Below the pieces are notes generated by a model, which was given only the letters and a program-made list of their open reading frames with translations, had not been told where the DNA came from and ran no database searches. DNA of 64,000 bases from Rhynchopus sp. YZ270_cl-10. Lineage: Eukaryota; Euglenozoa; Diplonemea; Diplonemida; Diplonemidae. Positions 1 to 9,328 of this stretch are shown here, in pieces. Where the stretch lies: the NCBI GenBank assembly GCA_964035575.1, contig OZ037887.1, positions 1,054,001 to 1,118,000 on the forward strand, given 5' to 3'. A program made the position numbers and the translations under genes. Position 1 is the stretch's first letter, and every line of letters starts with the position of its first letter.

Positions 1-17
1 CTAGACAAATAAAACAA

Positions 18-178
18 CTTATCACTGCAAAATAAAGTAGACTTCACTATTTTACTCGATATTTCCAGGTGCACTCGTGTATTTTTTTTTCCCTCGCTTC
101 GCTCGGGAAAAAAATACACACTCGTGCACCTGGAAATATCGCGTAAAATAAAGTCTACTTTATTTTACAGTAATAAAT
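18..178. repeat. Long inverted-repeat hairpin
   Basis: Two arms of roughly 70-80 bp are near-perfect reverse complements (AAAGTAGACTT on the left, AAGTCTACTTT on the right; CCAGGTGCACTCGTG against the opposite arm). They meet at a GC-rich centre TCGCTTCGCTCG. A second hairpin with a different arm sequence but a similar centre lies at 33.54-33.67 kb. It may be a foldback element or a structured transcript. Confidence 0.75.
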
Positions 179-204
179 AGTTATTTCTTTCCCCCTCTAC
201 ATGG

Positions 205-285
205 ATTGTAGGATTGTATGGTTGGGGTCCACCCCCGGTCATTGTACCAAAGGCGCACTGTTTACGAGCGAGATGGTGCATTTCA
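205..285 (+). repeat. Dispersed repeat, copy 1 (GGATTGTATGGTTGGGGTCC)
   Basis: The sequence around GATTGTATGGTTGGGGTCCA matches 32583-32660, followed in both by a C-rich stretch, a GTACCAA or GTACCAC-like segment and TTTCAAA. Only these two copies were seen in the window. Function is unknown. Confidence 0.45.
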
Positions 286-1073
286 AAGTCTACTTTCTTT
301 TGTTCATATTCCCACCACCACCACTACCACAGTGTCGGAACCCTCGGACTCTCCTTTGTGGCAGACATTTCGGACGGAATCAGATACGTCCTCCCGTTCA
401 TTGCCGGATGCTTCACCACAGCCATGGGTATGCAAAGAGAAACACACACAAAAAATCATCAAACATCACCACACAGCATTGTTCTCCTTCGCCCGCATGT
501 GCATGTGTGGAAGGGGCAGTGGCTACAACGAAATCGCCTAGACTAGAATGCCACCAAAAACGGAAAGGCGAACAATAAACCAGGGGAGAGGGGGAGCGTG
601 TGGTGTTTCCGGTCAGGGTGACCATAGCACTGTGTGAGGGGGGGCTCGGGTTCCGTCTTCACAAAAAAAGTAATGTTGGGTCAACGCTTGCCCCTCCCTC
701 TCTGCCCCAACGGGGGGTTGTCTTGGCGTAGGTATTGTTTGGGGGTCAATGTGTGTGTTTATATGTCTGCTTCGCCCTGTTTTTATTTTGGTACGTTTTT
801 TTTCTGTTTTTTTTTTCTTTTTCCTTTTTCTCCTTTTCCATGTCACACGTGTGCTGCGCGACAGAGTGTGTTAGTTCTCCCCCCCCCACCCAGAAGCCTA
901 CAGTGCACAGGCGTAACGATGTCAGTGTTTTGAAAAAAAAATTTTGGTGTCAGCAAAAAGTGCGCCTTTTTATCGTTCAAGGTTTGTATGCTTTCATCCA
1001 GGCTGGCATCGTACGTAGATTTCAGTCGGAGGTGACAGCAACTGCATCAAGAACTCAGAACTATTCCTGTTGG

Positions 1074-1115
1074 GATGTGTGTGCACGAGAGGCACATTCA
1101 TCTCGCAAACTTTCT
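1074..1115 (+). repeat. Covarying hairpin repeat, GTG/CAC stem type
   Basis: ATGTGTGTGCACGAGAGG is followed by CACATTCATCTCGCAAAC. The stem pairs GTGTG-type with CACAT-type bases around a CACGAGAGG loop, then the conserved TTCATCT flank and a T-rich tract. Related copies occur at 7123-7150, 17055-17092, 45251-45295 (minus), 47968-48000, 52883-52925 and 62231-62270. Confidence 0.6.
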
Positions 1116-1295
1116 TTTATTTGTTCAAAAGGTGACCACGTGTCTTCACCAAAACATTTTTTCCCCCCCAGCCCTGATAGGCTATAGTAGACCCCCTGTG
1201 CTGTCCAGGACACGAGGCCTTTTGACTTCTTTGCGTCATAAAATACCCCCTCCCTCCCTGACTGGGGCAATGATTATGTTCCTGCTTACGACCTC

Positions 1296-1400
1296 CCCTC
1301 GTGGTAACCGTGTGTATACCAATGTGCTCTCTGGGGTGCCTGCGTCTGCGGATGAAGATTACTTCTGCGGTGGGGCGTTTGCACTTTCAATTTCTCTCTT
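1296..1400 (+). repeat. Dispersed repeat shared with 9170-9290
   Basis: CCCTCGTGGTAACCGTGTG, then CCAATG, GTGCTCTCTGGGG, a TGCGTC-type segment, GGCGTTTGC and CTTTCAATTTCTCTTTTT appear in the same order here and at about 9170-9290, with insertions and losses between blocks. The 3' part recurs at 52.64-52.71 kb. The block ends in a pyrimidine tract and AG at both sites, so it may lie in trans-spliced leader regions (inference). Confidence 0.5.
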
Positions 1401-1882
1401 TTTTTTCTTTTAGGGGCCACAAATATGCAAGGTTTAGGCCCTCCCCGCTTCTTCCGTCTTATCTACGTATGTGTTGCGAGGTGCATCTTCAATCGTCTCT
1501 TTTTGTTTCACTTCCAATTAATGGCTAAAAAGCTACACCAAAAATAAAGAAATGACCATGCAAACAAAATAAAATCCAAGCCTTTTAGAGTGATCTTTCG
1601 TGTACTTTTGCATAAAAAAAAGGGAGGTGAAGGGTGGAGAGAAATTGCTCTGGTCATATACGATCCTAATTTTTCAACGAATGTGTGATTGTCGATACAA
1701 CAAAAAACAAAACAAAACAAAATGGGCACTCGCCAGCCAATTGGTATTTGCGGGTTTTAGATACCCATTGCCTTGCAAATACAATAAAAAGTTTTTTTTC
1801 TTTGGCTGAGGTGCCAAAATAATAACCCCATCCCCCCATAAAAAAGCACACTTTTTTTGAACGAACAAAACTTTTTTTTATA

Positions 1883-2848
1883 CTGGGGGGGGGCTAATAA
1901 AGTATACGGTGCTAATAAAGTATACGGGGGTAATAAAGTATACGGTGCGGAAACCCATTTTGAGCGTGTAAATCTGTGAAATAAAGTATACGGTTTTTGT
2001 GTACATTTTTCTTACTAAAAAAATTTTTCAGCAAGTTTTCATAGATGGTAGTCTGGCAGAGTCTGGCAGACTTTTCAAAAAATCTGGAGTCTGCCAGACT
2101 CTGCCAGACTTTTTTTTCTCGCCAGACTTTTCGCCAGACTTTTTTTTAGTCTGGCAGAGTCTGGCAGACTAAAAAAAGTCTGGCGAAAAGTCTGGCGAGA
2201 ATAAAAAGTCTGGTGAAAAGTCTGGCGAGAGAAAAAAAAGTCTGGCAAAGTCTGGCAGACTCCAGATTTTTGAAAAGTCTGCCAGACTTTGCCAGACTTT
2301 TATTTTTCTCGCCAGACTTTTCGCCAGACTTTTTTTTTCTCGCCAGACTTTTTTTTTTGCTTTTTAAAGTCTGGGAAGTTCCAAAAAAAGTCTGCCAGAC
2401 TCTGCCAGACTCTGCCAGACTCTGCCAGACTCTGCCAGACTCTGCCAGACTACCATCTATGAACAGTTTTGCACAAAAAATCGAAAAAATTTTTTTTTGA
2501 TTTCGGTGGTCTGGATTCTGTACGTGCTGTGATGGGGTCACTTTGCGCTGAGAAACGAGTATTTTTGACCTAAAACGCGTGTATCAGTTTTTACATGATT
2601 GGTGCTGATGGGGTTCAGATTTGTGAAAATTTAAGTCACCAAAAAATTGTTCATTTTTCCACATTGACCCCACCACTGGCTGGGATTGGCCCAAAAATGC
2701 CAATGGTGGTGTTTTCGCGAGGTTTCGGCCACTAGAAACCCCAAAATAACAGTGATTTTTTTTTTTTTTTCCTTTTTCGTTTTTTGGCCATTTAAGCAGT
2801 AATTCCCGCCGAATAAAGTATACGTATACTTTAATAGCTCCCCCCCAG
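1883..2848. mobile_element. Non-autonomous TIR element with TA target duplication
   Basis: The ends are inverted repeats (CTGGGGGGGGGCTAATAAAG on the left, its reverse complement CTTTAATAGCTCCCCCCCAG on the right) and are flanked by TA on both sides. The interior holds a second large inverted repeat (about 2040-2465) beginning CATAGATGGTAGTCTGGCAG and built from dozens of direct and inverted copies of GTCTGGCAGA and CGCCAGACTTTT. No transposase is encoded. TA duplications are typical of Tc1/mariner-like elements, so this is probably a MITE of that group. Confidence 0.7.
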
Positions 2849-3369
2849 TAGGGGTTTCTTACAACTTTCATACAAGGGTGCAAACAAAGTTCTTTTTGAA
2901 AGGTAGAGGGACGAAACTTTCCATGGTAACACTGTAGCCAAGGATACTGAACCCCTGGAGCAGTTTGATATTTAGCGAATTTTTCCGCTTTCTTGATTAT
3001 TTTTTTTTTTTGACAGTTACCTACCGAGTAGGCAGGTGGTCATTTCTTTTTTGCTTTTTTTTGTTTTCAGTTTTCTTTGGGGAATTAGGAAGCAACAACA
3101 AAAAAGCGATATTGATTGATCCCCCCATCTTCCCTCTATTTAATGAATGCTGGCTCAGAACCTATCTTGCTTCCCAATCCAACTCTCCTGCCATCGATCA
3201 GCTTGGTGAGACACAACTACCCGTCATGGTGTGGAGTGGGAGCACCTCGAACTGCGCGAGGAGTGATCTCTCCTTTACTACAACAGTGTCTCGCTTCACA
3301 TACGCCACCCCACCCCTCTTCTACCTGCCCTCCCCACACACCTGTCCCAACAGAGTCACCCCCCTGAAC

Positions 3370-4440
3370 ATGGACATCACAGGACACTTCGAGTCTGCAA
3401 GCTGTGTGATAGAAGTGGACGGGAGCGACACGCTTGCACAGGTGAAGGGGAAGCTTCTTGCGGAGCTTGGCGTGCCACATGCTCGGCGTATTGGTGTGCG
3501 GATGAAAGGCGGTGGCGACATCGGCGACGACGACTTGCGCATCTGCGACACGGAGATGGACGAGGGATGTGCCGTTGAGCTGTACAGCACTGGACTGGCC
3601 AGCATCACTCCTGGGGTTCTACCAGATTCGGGAGACGCATACATCCTGACACTCTCCCCTTGCGATAGGTACCTTGCAGTGGTGCGCAGCGAGGATGGTG
3701 TGTCCATCTTCGACACGGAAACACATGAGCGTCTGTGCCACTTCTCTTCCGAGTATATTTATACCCCATCCTTCTCGCCGTGCAGTCGGTGGATCTCGTG
3801 CGTCAACAAGGACACAGAATGTGCTGAAGTGCATGATGTGGAGACAGGTGCATTGAAGCACTCCTTTGGTGAGGCAGGTGATGACAGGAAGACCACGGCA
3901 TGGTCACCCTGTGGAACAATGCTGCTGTCGTGGTCCAGCAAGGGTTTGCAGGTGTGGGACATTGCAGCAGGCGTTGTTGTGCATGAATGGAGCCACATTG
4001 TGGGGGGCGACTTCATCATGGTTGTAGGGGGCGACAGGGTGGCGGTGTGTAGCGAAGGCGTCAAAGAATTCACCCTCTGGGACTACACGACGGGGGAGGA
4101 GGTGCGTGTTCTGACATGCCCTGCTGGCGTTAATTATATGGCACTGTCACCAGACCAGCGTTGGATTGCAGCGTGTTGCAACAAATGTGTACGTGTCTGG
4201 AATATTGAAACAGCCGAGTGTGTATTTGAAACCTCGTGCGAAAGCGACTGGACCGACGTTGCTGTGTCCAACGACAGGGTTGCTGCCTACTCTTCCCAAA
4301 TATTGAGGGTGTGGGAGATCCCTACTCAAGAGAAGGTATTAGACTCTGACGCTGGTATGTGCAATTACGGTCTTGCAATGAGCAGCTGCGGGGGTGCGGT
4401 GATGTACGGAAGAGAGAGTGTTGAGATTGTTGACATCTAA
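3370..4440 (+). CDS. Ubiquitin-like domain plus WD40-type beta-propeller protein
   Basis: The product has 356 residues. Residues 1 to about 75 look like a ubiquitin-like beta-grasp module (alternating hydrophobic strands, a central TLAQVKGKLLAELGV helix). The rest is built from about seven blades with WD-type signatures such as LSPCDRYLAVV, VWDI, LSPDQRWIA and VRVWNIET. It probably acts as a soluble protein-interaction scaffold; no enzyme motif is visible. The start at 3370 is chosen because upstream codons look non-coding and an AG acceptor at about 3353 follows a pyrimidine tract. The next gene downstream has the same kind of N-terminus joined to a different repeat domain, suggesting that the two belong to one functional family. 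The fold assignment rests on pattern only. Confidence 0.75.
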   Translation: MDITGHFESASCVIEVDGSDTLAQVKGKLLAELGVPHARRIGVRMKGGGDIGDDDLRICDTEMDEGCAVELYSTGLASITPGVLPDSGDAYILTLSPCDRYLAVVRSEDGVSIFDTETHERLCHFSSEYIYTPSFSPCSRWISCVNKDTECAEVHDVETGALKHSFGEAGDDRKTTAWSPCGTMLLSWSSKGLQVWDIAAGVVVHEWSHIVGGDFIMVVGGDRVAVCSEGVKEFTLWDYTTGEEVRVLTCPAGVNYMALSPDQRWIAACCNKCVRVWNIETAECVFETSCESDWTDVAVSNDRVAAYSSQILRVWEIPTQEKVLDSDAGMCNYGLAMSSCGGAVMYGRESVEIVDI

Positions 4441-5555
4441 GATCTCATAAGTAAATGGGGCGGGGGGGTGTGGGTACGTTATGGGAATTGTGTTGTTGCT
4501 CCCCGTTCTCAACGAAGGAGCTATTCTTGGAACTGTTTTATTCTCCCCGCCCCAACATCGCATCAGAAAAAAACGCTGTTGTTTCGTATTTGCTTTCTGT
4601 TCTTCCTCCTCACAGCTTTTTGTTGTGAATGAATTTTTTTTGTTCTTCCCTCCCTATTTCGTGTCTTTTGTCTAGTGTGTTCCAGCCGTTGAATGGCCGT
4701 ATGGTGGTCAGGTGGACCTGAACCACCCCGTGAGCGCGTACCACCCGTTGAATGGCCTTGTACCTCTTGAAGGTTCTGGTCAGGTGGAGTTCAGGGTGTA
4801 ACACAGCTTCTTGTTCAGTGCGTATTACTTGTGTGGCATGTCTAGGTAATCTTTGTGCGAGTCTCACTCACAGTAGTGACGATCTCTGCCTATTAGTGGG
4901 TTATCATTTTATGTGTTCCTTGCAAAAATCCTGTACTCCCTAGTCGCATACGCGAGTTTTCTTGGAAGCGCAGGAAAATGACTGGAGAGTGTTGGTGGCT
5001 CCGTGACTCCACATAGCCGGCACACCCGTTAAGTGCCTCACAAAACCTCAAATGCTTTTATTTATTGTCTTCACGTTTTATTATTGTTGTTGGGTTGGGA
5101 AATAAAAGTCTTCTGAAAAGGATAATTTGACTTGGGGATAGCAAAATGCACATAAGAACACTTGTGGTATATACAGTTACGAGAGTCGAACCGCGTTTTT
5201 ATACTTTTATGTCTAGCCTTCAAGAGTATTTACGCTAACCTGGAAGAGGTGATTTTCTTTACATTCCCCCCCCCCCCCCCCCCGTACATTACCCACCCAC
5301 CCTCCGACCTTTTTTGCACCCTGTAAACTCCGTTTAAGTAGCTTTTTGCTGATCTCCTGCTTCACTTGGTGTACCTCCGTTGTGTAACGGTGGGTCCGTG
5401 GGCTCCAGAAATGTCTCATATTGCTTCATCGTCTCTGCCGCCGCAGTGACCTAGTGACCTGACTGGATAGATGCTTGGCGGCCTCAAGGCCTGCATCAAC
5501 TTTGTTGTTTCTTCTTGCCCCACCCAAAACACCTGAAACAGAGAGACATAAAACC
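4441..5555. other. Intergenic, short direct repeats, C tract
   Basis: No gene seen. A diverged direct repeat of about 70 bp lies at 4685-4810 (CCGTTGAATGGCC and TGGTCAGGTGGA each occur twice). A run of about 18 C lies at 5267-5284. A pyrimidine-rich tract before 5541 is a likely spliced-leader acceptor region. Confidence 0.5.
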
Positions 5556-7145
5556 ATGGAAATATGCGTGGAGAGCTTTGACGGAGAGAAGTACACAGTC
5601 GAGGTGGGTGTGGATGATACAACTGCGGACATACGGCGGAAGGTGGCGTCTGCAGCAGAGTTGCGCGAAGACGGCTTTGACATGAGCTTCGGAGAGAAGG
5701 TGATGACCGAAGGAGACTACATCACGCAGCTGAGTGCTGGGGACACGATTGCGCTGACGAAGACGCATTCGCAGAAGGACGACGCCATTGCAGCTCTTCG
5801 TGACTTAGGTGAGACAAGGCTGACGGCAGAGAAGTTCAAAGGCCTGGCAGATCCCAATCTGGTCCATTTGTTTCTGCAGGCGGAAGTTGTCACTGAGATA
5901 CCCAATTCTTTCTTCTCAAGTCGCACATTCGAAGAACTTGATCTCAGCGGCGTGTCGGTTGTTACTACGGTAGGCGGCTACTTCTTGTACGACTGCGTCT
6001 CGTTGCACAGTGTTGATTTATCGGAGTGGAGCAATGTGACCCACGTTGGTCACTCGTTCCTCTCGCACTGCAGCGCATTGCGAACCCTTGACGTGTCTGG
6101 GTGGAGCAGTGTCACACACATCGCATTTGCCTTCCTCTACAACTGCCGTGCGTTGACTGGTCTTGAATTCTCAGGGTGGCGCAATGTGACGCATATAGGC
6201 AACTCCTTCCTCGAGAACTGCCAGTCGTTGACCTCACTGGACTTATCTGGGTGGAGCGGTGTGGCGCAAATAGGGAGGTCGCTTCTCCAGGGCTGCGTCT
6301 CATTAACCGCACTGGACATTTCTGGGTGGAGCAATGTGACGCAAATAGCGGACTCCTTCCTGTCCCACCACACCGCATTGAGAACCCTTGACTTATCTGG
6401 GTGGAGCGGCGTGACGCAAATAGGGAGCTCGTTTCTCCAGGGCTGCGTCTCTTTAACCGTATTTGACATTTCTGGGTGGAACAATGTGACGCACATTGGG
6501 TACTCCTTCCTCCACAACTGCACCGCATTGAGAACCCTTGACTTGTCTGGGTGGAGCAAGGTGACGCACATAGGGGATTTCTTCCTCTTGAGGTGCAGCT
6601 CGTTGACGGTACTTGACATATCTGGGTGGATCAGTGTCGCGCAAACTGGGACCTTGCTTACTCTCCAGGGCTGCAGTTCATTGACCGCCCTTGACATTTC
6701 TGGATGGAGCAGTTCGACGGCTGTATGCATCTCCTTCTCCTCCATCTGCAGATCGTTGACCACACTTGATATATCTGGTTGGAGCAGTGTACCGAGCTTT
6801 GAGAGCTCACTTCTCAACGACTGCAGCTCATTGACCGCACTTAACATTTCTGGGTGGAGCAAAGTGACGCAAATAGGGGACCGTTTCCTCCACAACTGCA
6901 CCGCATTGAGAACCCTTGATTTTTCTGGGTGGAGCAAGGTGACGTACATAGGCAGCTCCTTCGTCACCCACTGCAGCTCGTTGAGAACACTGGACTGGTC
7001 TGGGTGGGCGCGTGTGACGCATATTGGGCGAGAAGCACTTTCCGATTGTGACTTACGTAAATGCAACATCAACGTCACCGGATCGAGCAGTGTTGTGTCA
7101 GAATATGTACACAGACGTACCACATGCCAATGTGTGTGCATGTGA
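5556..7145 (+). CDS. Ubiquitin-like domain plus BspA-type leucine-rich repeat protein
   Basis: The product has 529 residues. Residues 1-72 form a ubiquitin-like module. About 15 tandem repeats follow from residue 125 to 500 with a strict 25-residue period (75 bp in DNA; the tenth is one residue longer). The unit resembles LRTLDLSGWSKVTHIG, then xxFLxxCxS, the BspA/TpLRR type found in protist and bacterial repeat proteins. There is no signal peptide or membrane segment, so it is probably cytosolic and binds protein ligands. The repeats are alike at DNA level, so the array can change length by recombination. The last codons overlap a dispersed hairpin repeat, which supplies the stop codon. Start chosen at the ATG after the AG acceptor at about 5541. 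Confidence 0.8.
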   Translation: MEICVESFDGEKYTVEVGVDDTTADIRRKVASAAELREDGFDMSFGEKVMTEGDYITQLSAGDTIALTKTHSQKDDAIAALRDLGETRLTAEKFKGLADPNLVHLFLQAEVVTEIPNSFFSSRTFEELDLSGVSVVTTVGGYFLYDCVSLHSVDLSEWSNVTHVGHSFLSHCSALRTLDVSGWSSVTHIAFAFLYNCRALTGLEFSGWRNVTHIGNSFLENCQSLTSLDLSGWSGVAQIGRSLLQGCVSLTALDISGWSNVTQIADSFLSHHTALRTLDLSGWSGVTQIGSSFLQGCVSLTVFDISGWNNVTHIGYSFLHNCTALRTLDLSGWSKVTHIGDFFLLRCSSLTVLDISGWISVAQTGTLLTLQGCSSLTALDISGWSSSTAVCISFSSICRSLTTLDISGWSSVPSFESSLLNDCSSLTALNISGWSKVTQIGDRFLHNCTALRTLDFSGWSKVTYIGSSFVTHCSSLRTLDWSGWARVTHIGREALSDCDLRKCNINVTGSSSVVSEYVHRRTTCQCVCM

Positions 7146-7150
7146 GACAC
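7123..7150 (+). repeat. Hairpin repeat overlapping the BspA-like stop codon
   Basis: AATGTGTGTGCATGTGAGAC followed by ACATTTTTTTTT resembles the GTG/CAC hairpin family with a changed loop. It spans the final codons and the TGA stop of the preceding gene. Confidence 0.35.
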
Positions 7151-7456
7151 ATTTTTTTTTTCTCTTCGAGAGGCTAGTTGCTCATTACCCTGTTCAAACA
7201 AGAACCCCCCCCTCCATACCCTTCGTTCTTCGCCAATTAATACAAATTCTATCAGAATCTGCACCAAAACACCCACAGACACACCCTCCCTCCCCCACAC
7301 ACCCGACCCCTACCCTTTACTCTTTTGCATCTTCATTTTATTTCTTCTCAAAAACTTTTCCTTTCCTTTGGCGCATAGCAGCCAACCTGAGAGTATCCTT
7401 TTTTTCCCCTCTTTTTATTTTCTCTGAGGAATTTCTCAAAAAAAGAAAAAAACAAA
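7146..7456. other. Intergenic, pyrimidine-rich
   Basis: No gene seen. The stretch is strongly C/T- and A-rich, with several AG dinucleotides after pyrimidine tracts (for example near 7380) that could serve as spliced-leader acceptors. Confidence 0.4.
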
Positions 7457-8257
7457 ATGGTAGAGTACGTAGCTCTTCAATGCGCCGGATGCGATGCCTT
7501 TCAGGTACAGCAAGAGAAAAGGGCGAAAAAATGGAGATGCACCATTTGCGGTGCCAACCAAACCCTCCAACGCGTCCACGCACGCGGCCCTGCTGCCTCC
7601 CTGCGACCCATCGTTCAAGACCTCAACATGCGCCGCGGCGAGACAGCCAATCGCAGCCCCGAAGCCACCCCCGAGGTTTCCTTCCTCACTACCGACAAGG
7701 AGGAGATGCCTGCCGGGGGCTGGGGTGCTTATATGTCAGATAAGAGCGAGGAGGAGGAAGAGCCCATATTGTCCACCCCGAAGAAAATGCCGGCTGCGAA
7801 GCCTAAACGGAGGGAGCGAGCCTCCTATGCCAGCGGCCCAAGCAGAAAGCGGGGATTCGACGCCTCAGATCTGGACAACGCAGCGGCGCAGTCAGGACAC
7901 ACCCAATGGAAGCGAATGCGCACAACACCACGCACCCCACAGCACTCCCCACGCTGCAGATACGACGACACCACCGAGCTACAGCCTCAAGAGGCCTACG
8001 GTACAGAGACCACTACCGGGTCACTCTTCCCAAAATGGAAAGTCGGCGGGGTAGGGGCAGAGGGAGGAGGAGGAGGAGGAGGAGGAGGTGCGAACCCACC
8101 AAATGTGCAGGAAGTCTTCAATATGGATCCAAGCTCTCGGTTGGCAGGGCTGCAGTCTAGCATGGGGGTTATGGGGCTGGAGGGGGTGGAGGAAGGGGTT
8201 GGTGGAGGTGGAGGTGGAGGAGGAGGTGGAGCAAGCTGTTGGGATGCATTCATATAG
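7457..8257 (+). CDS. MRNIP-like zinc-binding protein
   Basis: The product has 266 residues. Its N-terminus matches the conserved domain of MRNIP (MRN complex-interacting protein, formerly C5orf45): two CxxC pairs (Cys9/Cys12 and Cys28/Cys31), the FQVQQEK and KWRCTICGANQT segments, and a following helix RPIVQDLNMRRGE. In animals MRNIP binds the MRE11-RAD50-NBS1 complex and helps the DNA damage response in the nucleus. The rest is disordered: acidic stretch, basic KPKRRERA and SRKRG patches that may be nuclear signals, and two glycine runs (about residues 201-209 and 248-257) encoded by GGA/GGT repeats. The short C-terminal ASCWDAFI is distinct. The family call is firm for the N-terminal 60 residues only. 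Confidence 0.75.
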   Translation: MVEYVALQCAGCDAFQVQQEKRAKKWRCTICGANQTLQRVHARGPAASLRPIVQDLNMRRGETANRSPEATPEVSFLTTDKEEMPAGGWGAYMSDKSEEEEEPILSTPKKMPAAKPKRRERASYASGPSRKRGFDASDLDNAAAQSGHTQWKRMRTTPRTPQHSPRCRYDDTTELQPQEAYGTETTTGSLFPKWKVGGVGAEGGGGGGGGGANPPNVQEVFNMDPSSRLAGLQSSMGVMGLEGVEEGVGGGGGGGGGGASCWDAFI

Positions 8258-8971
8258 GTATCTGTGAAAGGAGACGAATCCCATCCTTTCAAATCCAGCG
8301 CAATAAATAGATAGTGGTAAAACGATATGAAGAAGAAAGGCATATCGTTGTATTCCCCTTCCTGTTTGTTTTATTTTGTGCGAAGTTTTGGCTAAATCTT
8401 GCAAAGAGGTGTATCAAAGTGTGAACAAAAATCATCTGCATAAATGGTTTTGTCACTTCCTCTGCTATTGTAGCGTTCATTTTTTGTGTGAAAACCTCCC
8501 CAAAGGGGGGGAGGAAGGAGGAGAGGGAGTACTGATAAGCTCCTGAGTGATCTGGTGTGCCTGAGGGGGGTTATTTTGGCGTTCTGTGTTCATCAGCACA
8601 GTGCTAAAAAGGGGGAGTGGGGGTATCGGGGCACACTACGTACTAGTCTTGACCATGACAGGTGATGTGACAGGTGGTATTACTAGGCTGAATATTACCG
8701 TCATGGCCGTGACTAGGAGGTCGTGTTATTAGGTCCTTAGGTGTCTGCGTCCGTGGAGGCGTTTGCATTTCCCCCCCCCCCTTCCAACTTTACTTTTGAT
8801 AGGTGTGTCTGAGACGCATATCTGTTCAAAACTGTCCGCTTTTTTTTTGTACCTTATTTATTTCCCACCCCCTGTGCCCCCTCTGTTAGCTGTGTTGCGT
8901 ATTCTAATGTATTTTACCATATTTCTGATTTCTATAACCCGCCTAATTCGCTAGGCAATTCGAGAACAAAA

Positions 8972-9027
8972 GGGTGGAGCTCATCTTCCGGGTGTCGACA
9001 CTACTACAGCCAAGGTTTCAAGAAAAC
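8972..9027 (+). repeat. Dispersed repeat TGGAGYTCATC...GGGTGTC
   Basis: GTGGAGCTCATCTTCCGGGT, then GTCGACACTACTACAGCCAAGG and TTTCAAGAAAA, match copies at 28328-28378, 28433-28476 and 29037-29095. Two of those lie inside the intron of the UBE2Q-like gene. Confidence 0.5.
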
Positions 9028-9169
9028 ATACATTAGAATACACAACACGTTTTACAGTACCCCTCATCCTCACCCTATACGGAGGTAAGTCTTATCTTCG
9101 TCAACAAAATCGCATGTTTCCCCTCTCCCCCACTGCCTCCACTTTTACATTTTTATTTGCTTTCAACCC

Positions 9170-9290
9170 TCCCTCGTGGTAACCGTGTGCCAATGAAGTG
9201 CTCTCTGGGGGTTCGATAACCCCGCGGAGGATTAATGCTTGCGTCCGCTGAGGCGTTTGCGCTTTCAACTTCTCTTTTTATGCATCAGGA
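9170..9290 (+). repeat. Dispersed repeat shared with 1296-1400
   Basis: This has the same ordered blocks as at 1296-1400, with an extra GGGGGTTCGATAACCCC hairpin in the middle. The 3' pyrimidine tract followed by CATCAG is a plausible spliced-leader acceptor for the calpain-like gene. Confidence 0.5.
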
Positions 9291-9328
9291 CCCCCACTAC
9301 CACCAAAACAGAAGAGAAACACCGAACA

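Larger units (their letters stand above)
1..3369. other. Gene-free repeat-rich stretch
   Basis: No gene is supported here. The stretch holds a long hairpin (about 18-178), a copy of a repeat shared with 32.58 kb (205-285), copies of dispersed short repeats near 985-1045, 1074-1115 and 1296-1400, a TA-flanked inverted-repeat element (1883-2848), and long T tracts. The open frames in it are low-complexity or repeat-derived. The last 60 bp is a pyrimidine-rich tract ending in AG at about 3353, a likely spliced-leader acceptor for the next gene. Confidence 0.6.
8258..9328. other. Intergenic with dispersed short repeats
   Basis: No gene seen. There is a small hairpin at 8494-8520 (CCTCCCC/GGGGGGAGG), a copy of the TGGAGTTCATC repeat at 8972-9027, a TGCGTCCG-type repeat near 8744-8770, and the 9170-9290 repeat that ends in a pyrimidine tract and AG just before the next gene. 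Confidence 0.5.

Noticed and set aside
6137-7300. A 387-codon minus-strand frame opposite the LRR gene
   Set aside because: It is a shadow of the repeated LRR codons; the + strand has the known repeat pattern.
9203-9228. A T-arm-like hairpin GGGGGTTCGATAACCCC, possible tRNA
   Set aside because: The loop is one base too long, there is no acceptor stem or A box in place, and the related copy at 1296-1400 lacks it.
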